This document shows positions 43,406-55,594 of a DNA stretch of 64,000 nt, one piece after another. Below the pieces are notes generated by a model. It made no database searches and was not told the origin of the DNA. It saw nothing but the letters and a program-made list of their open reading frames with translations. Made by a program: the position numbers and the translations under genes. Source of the DNA: Tubiluchus corallicola (taxonomy: Eukaryota > Priapulida > Priapulimorpha > Priapulimorphida > Tubiluchidae). Location of the stretch: contig JAQGDQ010000049.1 of NCBI GenBank assembly GCA_030141605.1, positions 744,001 through 808,000 of the forward strand. Reading direction: 5' to 3'. Each line of letters opens with the position of its first letter. Within the stretch, counting starts at the first letter, position 1.

Positions 43406-46400
43406 TCAACTATTTTGTTCCTTATCGTCCTTGAAAGGACTTAGTCTCGATAACCATGATTTGCTGAAATAACAAGGATATTAACTGTTAGATATAAGCA
43501 CAATAAAAAAATTCCAGCATAGTTGATTCACTAAACTGAAACTGAAACGATTATTCTTGAAAAATTAGTGCAACTTGGAATGTTGGAAAGTGTACGTAGA
43601 TAGACTGACGAAGTTATAACAACCATGTAACATGATCCAAAAATACTGTGTGTTTTTAAACCAAAAGTAAATTCAGTATTTAACCAGGAAAATAAGTGTA
43701 AATAGGACATTTTATTAATGTACTGATTCATCACACATAGTTGAAGGAATAGTTATTTTCAATTCCTGAAATGAACTAAAAATTAGCTACTTTTATGCTT
43801 TTTTGTGTTCATTCCTTTTCTATTCAGTTGTAAAAAATATATTTCTGGGCTTGACCCAACAAATTTACTGATGCATGGGTGTTATGGCAAGCAACAAATT
43901 AGCAGCTCATTTGACACTGTATATGACCTCCAATAAGGCATATTGGAGCTATCCACAGTTATATGGTTGTCCTTTGTATAACACAGTTATCATAAATTTT
44001 AATTTAGAAAATATGGCTAGTAGTCTAGCATATGTCAAGCATTCCCTATCTCGTGTCGAATTTTTTGTTTCGCAGCAGTTTAACTGATCAATTTTTCCGT
44101 AAATTAAATTAATTTTCTTCAAATTCGTGCAACACAAAAGAATAAGCCAAGTACAAGCAACTTTACCTTTCCTTTTGGTCTGATTGCTTTAAACTAGTCT
44201 CTGTAAATAAAAACATGAAAAATAACAGTACTCTATATAAATGTTCTCAGTTTTTCGTTTACAAATTACACGTGCAGAAATGGCTCGAGTCATTAAATTT
44301 GAAACAGGTTTTTAGATTTTAAACAAAATAAAATAAACATTTATAAATCAGTTTTTGATACATTTTCATAATCACAATCAGTAAGACGAAAGAATTCGCC
44401 CGCAGCACGTATCAAACTCGGCAATCAATCTTTTCACTGATCAACCATGATACCATTCTTAACATTTTGGTCGCTAAGCATACATCTTGACAGAACTACT
44501 ACACAGAAACCTCGCTTCTCCTTACTGTATCAATAGCTTAACGAAAGTTTTCAATTTTGAAATATTAAAATTTAGTTCCTGTACAAATGATGTATAATAA
44601 TAACATTTTCTGGAATTTCAATAAAAGCCCTTGCTAAAAATAATAATTTATTACTTGTAGAGTGCATCACATTAGAGATCTCGATGCGCTTTACAATGAC
44701 AGTATTAATTGTAAATAGTGCTAAGCTTATGAGATTTTAAAAGTCAGCGTAAAATTAAATATTGTACAAATAAAACTATGATGCATAATGTTGCCTAAAA
44801 AGGTGTGCTTTTAGGTGTTTTTTTAAAAATTTGTAATGCTGGTAGTTGACGCATAGTTAATGGTAAACGATTCCACAACCGTGGAGCAGTAACTTCAAAG
44901 GCACGACGGCCATGTGTTTCTTGCTTATATCTGGGCTCTTTTAACAGTAAAGGATCAGCTGCTGTAATTATTACGAAAGTGACCATCTCAATGCGTACTA
45001 TATGAAAGCTCAAGGATAAAGGAAGTCACAGAAACTGAAGCGAATCGCTTTACTTACCAGCATTTTCCAATTCCTCAGTCAACTGTTTCTTGTAAGTTTC
45101 TTTAAGAGGAACAATTCTTTCAGCTTCCAACTGTCTTCTTAGTTTAATTACAGCTTCTTTCACTGTTAATCCTACCCACTCCGCTTCTTCCTCCTGCAAA
45201 ATAAATTCCAATTTCCAAAACTTGTAATTCAGCACCTTGTAATGTGAGAAATGTGTTGTTTGTAAAAGTATGGGGCCACACTTAACGGTCTAGATACAGT
45301 TCCTAATTTATGTAAAGAAGGGCTTTATTATAAAGCTGATTATAAAAATTGTTTTAACTTAACATTAATTTAATATAATATCATTTTAAATTTATTATTA
45401 TTATTAATATTATTAAACATATTATATTACATATAGTCGTATGATGGCGATTCAGAAAATAACTTTAATAAGCAACAGCGAAAATGGTAAAGTTGTCAAA
45501 TTCCAATGCAGTGCGAATCAAGAAAATACTAGGTAACTTACTGGTATTTCATACTTCTTGTATCTTTTGTATACTTTCTCCCTCTTCACTGGGTCATCAG
45601 GGTACATGGATTTCCGTGCTAGTGTTAATAACATTTCTCGCTTTAATGTCATACCCAGCTTTGACTTAAGATCTACTTGATGTGTCTGGAAGTACAATAG
45701 AAAACCAAGCAAATAATTCACATGGTGACTGCTGCAGGCTAGAATAATCTGGCACAGAATCAATGTAATTTACAAAATGCTGATTACAAAAACGTTTGTT
45801 AGAGTGTAAAAATAATTGGACTTGCTAAATAAAATGTTTAAACAATATGCTGCATGGTTTCTGACATACAATTCATTTTAGAGACTTACTATTTAGAGAC
45901 CCTAAAGCAATAGCAGCTTCTAAATGAGTCAAACTACACCCTCACTATAATATAAGCTTTTACAACTTAAAATCCTATTATCATTACGAATATGCAATTC
46001 ATTTTATTATAATTGTACTGTAAATCTCGTTTGTTTTGATTTTTATCACTTTATTGTTAGCAGTATTAAATTTGAATAACCACCATTTTTCAGTGAGCGA
46101 GACGAATGATGTTACAAGTACAGTCACGAGATCACCAAAGATACTTTCTGTACCTCATACGTCATTCTTGCTCACTCGCACCAAAGCTGCAAAACATGAC
46201 AATCTTTACGGCAGTGCACGTATTCGAAATTCGCCAGAAAAAGGTAAGTTATTTAATTTATAAGTCTCTTTTGTTTAATAATAACTATGAATTCTTTGTG
46301 TAATCATAATAATGCGTTAAAAAACTTTTATGCCTGTTGGGGTATCTCAGAATGCAACATTTAATGTGAACCAAATGAACCATGATGTGTGACTCCAAAC

Positions 46401-49400
46401 TAAACTGTCCACAAAAACAAGAACAATCACAACACAAGCAAGTACTAGACATCTTATTATGGGATGTATGCAGTATGCAAACTAAACCTATCTAACGGAC
46501 TTTGTCAATAACCTTGTACACACTAAATGCTTTTAAAAGTGTTTACAATTCTCATCGTGCTCTAAATTGTACATCCACGCATAAAAACCAACAATTTATA
46601 TTATGTTCTACATTGTGCCACTTAAAAGCAAAAGTGTACGATAAAGTTATCATAGTTATCACAATAGTGCCACACTTTGTCAATAGCGATATACTAGATG
46701 ACTTGGCAAGTTATTTGCAAGCTAGTAAAAGCTTTCCACCTTCTAGTGCATGTACGCAAATTGCCATTGCCCATTGCTCATCCATTCAAGTACTGGCCGA
46801 CCTGAGAGTCAATCCATTTTCAGGAGATGCCTGCTTTTGGCAACTTAAATCAACTTATATTTTAGCTACTAATTTTTGCTGACAAGAAAAATGAGGATAG
46901 TAATCAGTATCGGTAAGTCTGAACCAATTTAAATCCTATCGGTTCCAGACAGTTTTTGCTGACAAGAAAAATGAGGATAGTAATCAGTATCGGTAAGTCT
47001 ACGAAAGCTTTTACCATTCATGAAAGCTTCTTACTTGGAGGATATAATTATCAAATCCAAATGCTTCATCGATCAGATTAAGTGTTCTTGGAGTCACAAC
47101 TATTTCCATGTGTCGATCAAGAATTTCGCTATAGAAAACATGCTTTATCAGTCTTGGCATCCAGAAGTGTGGTACCCTGTATTCACAAATAGAAGCAGAA
47201 ATGTAGAATGAGAAAAATGCAGAAAATGCATGAGAGACTTACAGTGTTGGGTATATAGTAATAGTAAATTTATTTAGCTTCAAAAACTTAATACAGTTAA
47301 GATGTTAGCGCATATTATACAGATAAAAACCAGCAGAGGTGACGAAAAACCATATGGTCATCCAGTCACCAGTCAGTCACCTCTAAATAGATATTACATA
47401 CAGTAACATTAACATTGGGCTAGTGGCAATTAATTAAAGTCATAATTACATTTAATACAAATGCAGACATACATACATACATACACAGAGAATGAGATTA
47501 CATAACAGAATGATAATAATGACAATGAGAAGAATAATACAATCTTGACAAAAATTTGTGGGGCAGATTAACGATATTAAAGAAAATCTAAGCATGAAAT
47601 GCCAAAATTATAAATTATAGACAAGCAGTAGCACGTTATTGTAATCAGATTACTTTTTACAGTAACGAGCAATATAATATAACTACCCTGCTTAGTCTTG
47701 TAATAAGATTACTCGTTACTTTTGACAGTAATGCCGCTAAACCGGTGTTACTTATCTATCCAAGAATAACGTTTTAAACTTAGGCTGTTTTGATCGTTTA
47801 GCAACTTTCCTTTTGTTTATCTCTGCCAGACTGCCACGCAAGTCTCTATGCACGTGGCGGTTTACTGCTATGCTTAAATAATGACCTCATTTGAAATTTG
47901 TACTGACTGCCTCATAAGAACTTCTACAGCTGTAGGAGATTCTTTTATGCTGCCCTGCCTAGTAAAGTAACACGGCTGAATGCTACTGGTGTATGGATGA
48001 CAACGATCAGGCTTTGGTGCCAGTTCACCAAGCAGGAGCTTTTGACAAATGCAAATATGACCATTATTTTAATTTTGTAAACACAGAAAAATTAAATATA
48101 ACAGCACAGTGCAGGTTATGCACAGGAAATGTAATGATCATTTATGAAGCAAAAGCAACACTTTATCAATTGCTAAGTAAAAGCTGTATAAGACAATTTC
48201 ACTTTTAATTTTTGCTAGTTAATTTAAGGCAAAATTTGCGACATTTTTACAACAAGATTGGTTAGGATTCATACACTCAACTACAAACATGAACTATCAT
48301 TTTGGTCACTCAGTGAATCTATGATAATAGCAAATAGGCTCACCTTCTTTGTAAACGATGTCTCTTCTGAAATCCTTTTACTATACCTTCTCCACCCCAC
48401 AAACCTTCATCAGCTTCTTTTGGATAAATAGCTGGTATGGGAATGTTTTCCACTCTTGTTCTAAATTAAGTGTAAAGGTGGGTATGTAAAAATAATGGTG
48501 AAAAAACAGATGAAACTGTTAGAGGAGCTACCCAGAAAGCCCAGAATTGGCTATTAATGCAAGAAATCTATTACTTTTAAATTTCCAACTCATTGGCTTG
48601 TTTTACTAATCAATGGTTTGTTGGACAAAAAAAATTCCTATGCATTAATTTGCCATAATTAGTGATCTCGTAGACACATTATTTTAAAGAAGACAAAGTA
48701 ATGTGTTACCATATTAGAAATGAAATGCAGGAAAAGACAATTAAATTATGGTGGTCGAAAAAACTTACAATTGTGATTAGAAAGTCGGGTAACGAAACAA
48801 AAATGTTAAAATTAGTCACAATATATTTAATTACTATAAACAGTTAAAGTAATAAAAAATAAAAAACATTTATTAGCTGGCAATATATGACTTGTACACA
48901 TATTGACAGCATTATTTATATATAATGGCAGTACAATGTATGTGAAAAAAACACATTTTGTTCAATATTTTATGGTTAGAGTTAGGGTTAATTTTTTTTC
49001 CTATGAGTTTTTTCTGGGTCTTTTTTACGTGGCTTTTTTATCTGGATTCAACAATACCGTGCTTAACACCCCATACGCACATAAAATAGCCTTGCTTAAA
49101 ATGGCAAAAAATATTAAATCATTCTTATCTCTCTGGGAGACGAGCCTCACTGTGGGCATACTTGGAAAAATAACTTAAGCTAATGGAAAGCATGAAAGCA
49201 CGCATAACAAAACCTCTGTTGTTCACTCAGAAATCTGATTAGTCACTGGATCAATTGGCAAAAACTCTAAAATGCCATAACTTTAATCCACACGATTATA
49301 TTCCTCAAAATGCATAAATACTGTACATAGAGATGTTTTCAGACAAGCACACAATTCGGGTGCACATAGTAGGTGTCAGATGGGTTACTGAGCTTATAAA

Positions 49401-50295
49401 GTTGAAAATTGACTTAAATCATTCTGCCGCTTCATTGATATTAATTAGTCCAATTTAGAGGTTACTATGCTATCATCGGTAACAGTTTTTCAATACAATG
49501 CGAGCATCAAAAAGTGAAAAATAATATTAATGATCTCTCATTTAATGTTCTGGATAGTTTACAGTTAATAATCTAGGATGCACACCATAATGAGTTGATT
49601 ATAATTTATGGGTTATGGGTCACGACGAACGAGTTACTGTTTAGTTGTACAGGATGAACTTTTGTTATGTTAAAGGATGGACCCAAAAAACAGGCCATAT
49701 CACAAAACCAGCATTTCACTTTCACAATCGCAAATGTAGCTGTTTCCTGCAATCATGGCAGTCATTCTGCTCTATGAAAAATACTTATTTTAGGCTGTAG
49801 TATAACAACTACGCAAGATTAATGCTAGTTCGTGTCGTTACAAAGCAGCAACAGGCTGCATTTATCAAAATATTCATTAGAATTATTTTCATGTGGCACA
49901 AGTTATCCTCCAATCAATTCTCCAAGGCAAACGAATTGCTTTCTGTTCTCTTGCTGAAATCAACAATTGTATAAATGTTAGCCAAGAAAATGAACAAAAA
50001 AATTTAATTTCTTAACGTAAAAAAATGCTGAATGCCTTTGTAGTCTCAAAATAATAATGTTTGTTTCTTACAAAAGCTTTCACCCTAGTGGGCCTCATCA
50101 GCTGAAAAATTATACTTACTTTTTCTGTGTTTTGGGATCTAAGATATATTTCTTTGGATATGGACGCCAATGAACAGGAATAGGCTGTTTGGTTCTTAGT
50201 TCCTCCTGAGCTTTCAAGTAATGGTTTGGCAACATCTTCTCCCACATTCCTGGTTTGAATGCAGGACGAGTAAGTTTTGTAATAGTGCTAGCCAT
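43406..50295 (-). CDS. MRPL28: Mitochondrial ribosomal protein bL28m
   Basis: Seven exons (50295-50120, 48460-48344, 47176-47035, 45685-45542, 45193-45058, 44200-44167, 43463-43406) join in phase to give 268 residues, against 256 in human MRPL28. Family landmarks are MLPNHYLKAQEELRTKQPIP, VHWRPYPKKYILDP, RVENIPIPAIYPKEADEGLW with GGEG, FYSEILDRHMEIVVTPRTL, LIDEAFGFDNYIL, KLGMTLKREMLLTLARK and EEEAEWVGLTVKEA. The protein is part of the large mitoribosomal subunit. The first five exons are certain. The last two, short and Ser/Lys rich, are supported only by phase, splice signals and position, and this C-terminus is normally poorly conserved. Introns hold LINE and hAT debris. The gene is divergent from LARS1. 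Confidence 0.93.
44640..44970 (-). mobile_element. 3' end of an L2/CR1-type LINE
   Basis: On the minus strand a short ORF carries the characteristic end of this LINE group (HGRRAFEVTAPRLWNRLPL, then IFKKTPKSTPF and stop at 44795). A 3' UTR follows with a GTAAAGCGCATCGAGATCTC-like segment and a TAAATTATTATT tail at about 44640-44650. This is a 5'-truncated copy inside an MRPL28 intron. Confidence 0.82.
46094..46243 (+). other. Isolated exon-like segment antisense within MRPL28
   Basis: The stretch is open, preceded by a good acceptor (ATTTTTCAG) and followed by a good donor (AAG|GTAAGT). It would encode about 50 residues including SPKILSVPHTSFLLTRTKAA and ends NSPEKG. Its base composition is richer in GC than its surroundings. 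I find no neighbouring exons on the same strand and do not recognise the peptide. It may be an exon of a nested gene, a retained exon fragment, or chance. Confidence 0.35.
46873..47000. repeat. 48-bp identical direct repeat, period 80 bp
   Basis: The same 48 bases occur at 46873-46920 and 46953-47000 with no difference, 35 bp away from MRPL28 exon 3. The lack of divergence indicates a recent local duplication. Confidence 0.95.
47335..47384. repeat. Inverted repeat AGAGGTGAC / GTCACCTCT
   Basis: Perfect 9-bp arms at 47335-47343 and 47376-47384 around a 32-bp loop containing the palindrome CCATATGG. A related sequence occurs at about 19860-19925. Likely part of a dispersed repeat in an MRPL28 intron. 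Confidence 0.5.
47626..48210 (+). mobile_element. 5' fragment of a hAT transposon with a BED-finger ORF
   Basis: Begins with CAGTAGCACGTTATTGTAAT and alternating GTAATCAGATTAC/AGTAACG motifs, typical of the terminal regions of hAT elements. At 47993-48208 it has an ORF of 71 codons. Its YDHYFNFVNTEKLNITAQCR and QCRLC segment followed by an NLxxHL-like stretch (ATLYQLLSKS) resembles the N-terminal BED zinc finger of hAT transposases. The second His pair of the finger is lost and the rest of the transposase is missing. Lies in MRPL28 intron 2, opposite in orientation to the host gene. Confidence 0.68.
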
Positions 50296-50447
50296 TATTT
50301 AATCACTGAAGTGCAATCTATTCCACCTCGGTACCTCGGGATTGTACTACCCGTTTTTGATGATGCTACCTAAAAATGATTAAAAATAATGGGCCTATCA
50401 ATTTTATCATTTGCGAAGAAAATAACTGCTTATCTACTAAATTAGCA

Positions 50448-50564
50448 TTGATCATTTCTGCTAAATAAAAATATGAAAATGTTGTTATATGTGCAATACA
50501 AATTTGCATATCAGCTGTAGACAGCCATATATATATATATATTGATATACATTGATATATATTG

Positions 50565-50602
<38 letters not shown>

Positions 50603-50686
50603 ATCATTTCTGCTAAATAAAAATATGAAAATGTTGCTATATGCACAATACAAATTTGCATATCAGCTGTAGGCAGCCGTATATAG
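50448..50686. repeat. Direct repeat of about 85 bp flanking a TA microsatellite
   Basis: Copies begin at about 50448 and 50600 (period 152). Both contain TGATCATTTCTGCTAAATAA and CATATCAGCTGTAG and differ at only a few positions. A TA/TGATA repeat (50527-50600) lies between them. Confidence 0.9.
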
Positions 50687-50739
50687 CCGCCACTAGCTTA
50701 TACGTTCTCAAACATGGCACATTCCACCTGTTGACGCCA

Positions 50740-51640
50740 GGCTCTCTTCTACATGACGCCAGGCTAATAAGTGTGATCGGACCCTTATTATTTCTTAACT
50801 CCGCTAATGACCTAACATCAAGGTCAAAATGTTTGCCGATGACACGAATATATACAAAAGTGTAGTCAGTTTATGATTGCATGACACTGCAGTATTATAT
50901 ATCAGTCATGGATGCATGGTCCAGAGAATGGCAAATGCCATTTAACACAAATAAATGCAAAACTCTACATCTAGGGAACAACCACGACGAATTTAACTAC
51001 TTCATGAGTGATACGTCAGGCGGACAGAGAATCATAATGCAAATTGAGTGTCAAACGGATCTTGGGGTATATGTGGATAACAAGCTGACATTTAGCCAAC
51101 ATACTGATGAAGTCACCAAGAAAGCAAGAAAGAGGCTTTGGTTAATTCGAAAAACTTTCAGTTTCCTAGATATCCCGATGTTTCTGATTTTATACAAAAC
51201 ATTTGTCCGCCCTATCTTTGACTACGGAGATGTCATATGGAATCCATTTAGATTGAATGCAATAAGAAAAGTGGAATTTTTCCAACATAGAGCTACAAAA
51301 TTAGTTCCTGCCATGAGCCATCTGACGTATTCAGAACGGATGAGGAATTTGAAACTCCTCTCATAGAGATTTCGAAGGAAGAGAGGTGATTTGATCCTGA
51401 TGTTCCGTATCAAGAACAATATGACTAAACTATAGCATGGTCGTTATTTTGCTAATAATCTACGAGGTACTGGATATAAAATTATTAAGCTCAGATGCAG
51501 AAACAGGAATAGGTTTATGTTCAGGACTGTCAATGACTGGAATTCATTAAATACTAAGGTATGGTGTGCCAGTACTGCCTTACACTTTAAGACACAACTG
51601 GATCAGTATTAGAAAGACCATCTTGAAATGTATCACGCCC
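50740..51640 (+). mobile_element. LINE reverse transcriptase, C-terminal half (degenerate)
   Basis: Fragments in order are SVIGPLLFLNSANDLTSRSK at about 50780-50830, the catalytic FADDTN at about 50832-50849 after a frameshift, and a 161-codon ORF (50881-51366). The ORF contains WSREWQMPFNTNKCKTLHLG, DLGVYVDNKLTFSQH and FLILYKTFVRPIFDYGDVIW. Next come a GDLI-like segment past a stop and a terminal WNSLNTKVWCASTALHFKT segment near 51540-51600. This is the standard order of RT palm, thumb and C-terminus of L2/CR1-like LINEs. Stops and frameshifts make it inactive. Confidence 0.88.
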
Positions 51641-52139
51641 CATTTCAACCTGAATGGACTTTATTGGCCGAGAATTAAAGGCTCCCACCTGACTGTACAC
51701 AATGGCAGTTATTATAGTATTAACAGTTACAGTGTTAACCGGATCCACAACGCTATGTATATAATTAAGGATTGCAACCATGAGCAAAAAGCTATTAGTT
51801 TCACCCCGATCGTCGAAAGTAATCGAAGATAATACCTGAATCAGCCCTCAAATCTATTTGTACTTGCTAAATCTTTTTGCAGTATATCTATGCAAGCCAG
51901 TAGCTAACGCCGACCCGACCACTCTTGGCTTTTTTTGACATTTCAAGAGCTTTATGTAATGTGTTATAAGAGCAGATACCTGAAGTAATCTTAATGCAAT
52001 CCTCATGTCGTGTAAAGAAAAATCTTCAAAGGACCACTAAACCTCGTTAACGTGTACTGTGGGCCGCCATTGCCATACGAAAAAGGTGTCGCCATCTACA
52101 GAATAATTCATTAAATATAAAGTATGCTAAATCAATAGG

Positions 52140-52815
52140 GAGTGAAAAAATCTCAAAGTTAACAACATGAAAGCTAAAGGATATAACATAGCACGGGATG
52201 GAGATCAATCCCGAAAACGTTGCAAATACAAGGGATCACTACTTAACACAGAAGACATAGACATAGAAGATGATATCAAAAATAGAAAACAACAGGCAAT
52301 GTATGGCCTTATTCAAAATAAATCATTTCTAACAAGCAACTATCCCTCAAGATAAGGCTGCGACTCGTTAATGCATATGTAACTAGTATCTTTATGTATA
52401 ACAGTGAAATGTGGGGCTTAACTGCAATGCAGGAAGCAGAAATAAATGCATTTCAAAAAAGCCTACTTAGAAAAAATAAAATAGCCATATGTCATTTCAC
52501 ATGAGGAGCTATATGACAGAACCAAAGAAGAACATTGGAGCACTAAAATCACGAATACTAAAATGGGTTGGACTTTTGATAAGATCGCCAGAAACAACAC
52601 CAGTAAGATTAGCATTAAACAAGCCACTGAAACCTACTAAACAGGCTCCAGACAAACCAAAAACAACCAGCATATCAAAAATTAATAAAGATTTACAACA
52701 GTTGGAATCAAACCTAACAATAGCATCACAGGAATTAAATTTTTTATCTGCAGACAAGAAACAGTGGAGTGCTCTAATGAAGGATAGAGGTTCTATGTCT
52801 ACAATAGATGTTTAG
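52140..52815 (+). mobile_element. Second LINE relic of a different lineage
   Basis: A thumb-like segment, KGSLLNTEDIDIEDDIKNRK with LRLVNAYVTSIFMYNSEMW in another frame at about 52340-52420, leads to an ORF of 108 codons (52489-52815). This ORF contains SRILKWVGLLIRSPETTPVR, the typical WxGHLxRxP...PVR tail of RTE/craft-like LINEs. The order matches LINE C-termini, but multiple frames and stops show decay. Confidence 0.7.
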
Positions 52816-53830
52816 AGCAACAGAAGAAGAAGAAATCAGTAGAGGGATTCACCAATCATGTTCTCAACAATTATTTTAGTGTGAAACTGTTTGTAACTTT
52901 AACTCGTTGATGAAGGGCAAACTGAATAGACTGGAAATTCGTTGACCCCATCTCAGCAAATATTCTGACACTACTCTAAAAGACAAAGTGGGTTACCATA
53001 CCAAAATCCGCACCATGGAGACTGAAAATGTTCCAAGACATGAATTATCATTGACATCTAACAATCATGTGGTATTCAAAAGACAAGGTTGCAAGACATC
53101 TGCAAGATGTGTTGAAGGATCTTAAGTTCGACTCTGATGTTTTTGAATCTCTGAGTATACATATTCTCAAGATTGCAACAATACTCGTGAGGCTTTCACT
53201 AAAAAAAGAAGGCATGATAGTATTCAATTGTATCAAAAATGCCTTGAAGTAACAAATTGTCTGTTCTGTTCTATTACTCATCGCATAGTAGGTCATTATT
53301 TTTTTTTATCAAGCTTACAAATGTTTTCAGAGGCAGGAACCTAAACAATATAATTATGCCAATTAGCAGAGCCTATTCAACCTATAAATTCCGAATGCAG
53401 TTTCACAACCGGGCTGCCAACCAGTACGTTTCTAAGATGCCAACCATCATCTTCTAAGATCGTTTTAAACAAAAGTCGATGCACATCATTTAATGTTAAG
53501 CATCATTCAGACTCATTGGTGGAAACATCAACTACAGATTTAACTGTTGTTTGTAAGGCAATATCATCAATGTAAGAGGGTTTACATTAGAAGAAACATA
53601 AAACAAACACACAAAAATTAGAATTAGTGTTACATAACGCTATTAAAATTTTATAGAAATTGATTATTTCTGTAAAGGCTATGCCATTATAATACAGGTA
53701 TATTTATGAGACTATGTATTTTTTATGAATTTACAGTGCCAGGCTTCTGCTCTATGCCTTAAATCATTGGAGTAAATTGCCACATATGTACAGATGAATG
53801 GTTGGTTCCGAAGTAGTAGAAAGCAGTCGT

Positions 53831-53963
<133 letters not shown>

Positions 53964-55489
53964 ACAAAATTTTATTTTCAGTCAGTTTGTAATGTTAACA
54001 TAAGACATTAGCTAAACAAGCTATTTGCCGACACTGGATGATATGTACAATGAAATGAGATGACAATAGTAATCTGTGAGTCTGTAGTAACTATGAGTTC
54101 TAATATATGACACTATTTCAAACCTTCTTTCATAATTGTCTTTGTTTTTACCACTTTTGGTATTCAGCAATAGATGAAGTGCTGTTGATTACTCTTCACA
54201 AGCTGGATATTTGATGTGTATTTATTATAAATTAGGTTTATTGGATGTTATAATTTATAATGCCTATAATTGTGATGAAGCTTACATTATATCTGATGTA
54301 AGATAGTGGCCTAAGCTATGGAACAATAATGACTGACGTCATGGTAAATATTATATCGAGACCTGGAGTGGCTGACATCATGGAGACAAGATGATGGCAA
54401 AGCAGAAATGCGAGGAGTTTGGCTCTGAGATTTCGAGTTGAATGGATGTTTTGAGCTGAGTGGAAGAGTTGCTAATGGGCTTCAGCAAACAGCTGGTGAA
54501 AAATACTGCCGTAAAACTACTTAATTCTACGTTATAATGCTACTCTATCGAAACGCGTGTTAAGGTACGTGGTCATGATGATTATGCACTTTATGTTTAC
54601 TATGCGTTATAACTCTTGTGTATTGTATCCATATGTTCTGATGTCTATATTAAATAACCTTATTATTTAAGGTTCGACCCTTAAATTCGGTTTGCAATGT
54701 CTTTGTGCTAGCCTTACACGCTATCACATGCATAAAAACCCTTGAAGGAAAAGACTTTATTCTTCTGTGTCAACAACGTCATTTCAGCAAACCCCCAACA
54801 AGAAACTATAATCACCAACTCACACAGCTTCGCACATGGCTCATTATACACGTGCATTTAACCAAATGTTCATTTCCTAAATATCAATTACAAAGGTCAA
54901 ACATTATCACATAAAAGCACTTGTGGGAAATGAACAAAAGCTATGTATGTTTTTATTATTATTTATGTTACGTGGTTATTGTTTAGCTTTTTAACATTTC
55001 ATTGCCAAATGCAAGCTCTGCGTAATTTAAGATAGCATTAAAGTTGTACAAAATTTCAAATTGTATTTTTAAATTTTATAAAATTTTTACGAAACCTGTT
55101 TTCTTGTCCTTTAAAAAACCACAATAAGAGAAAGCACGAGTTCTCGAGAAAAGGACGTACCCAAAGTTCCAGACTTCACACACGATTTCCCGTATTGAAA
55201 AAACTACATTTTCACCTGTTCCACGTGAGAGAAATTGCGCAAATTTATTACAAAAGTTCTAAAACTTAGTAAAAGCTATTTTCTGCACATTTAGGTTTGC
55301 AATATCTGTTTACCTCTTTTCGCTAAGGAAACAAATCATCATGACCTTGAAATGAGGATTTTTTGCGCACTTCAAGTTTATGTGCTTTTCTAAGCGCATG
55401 AATTAATGAATGCGCTTCTGTTCAACACTACGTATACCCTACTATACCGCGCTTACTTTCCCCGTATACCGCGACTTGCCGCACACCGC

Positions 55490-55594
55490 CTAACCATGTA
55501 CCGCCTTGGCTTGTACCATCTCAGTGTATACCATAACGCAATGTGCCGCCTAACTGTCTATCACGTTGAGATGTACCGTGATACAGTCGTGAGA
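55490..55594. repeat. Degenerate 15-bp minisatellite, 7 units
   Basis: In the frame starting at 55490 the units translate as LTMYR, LGLYH, LSVYH, NAMCR, LTVYH, VEMYR and DTVVR, a period of exactly five codons. Similar but weaker units precede it from about 55440. Units differ at many third positions, so the array is old or diverging. It is noticeably richer in GC than its surroundings. Confidence 0.7.

Noticed and set aside
46502-46882. 126-codon plus-strand ORF
   Set aside because: Lies in an MRPL28 intron, has no recognisable domain or splice context, and is AT-rich like the intron.
53067-53457. ORFs possibly belonging to a transposase
   Set aside because: No catalytic motif or known transposase signature could be seen.
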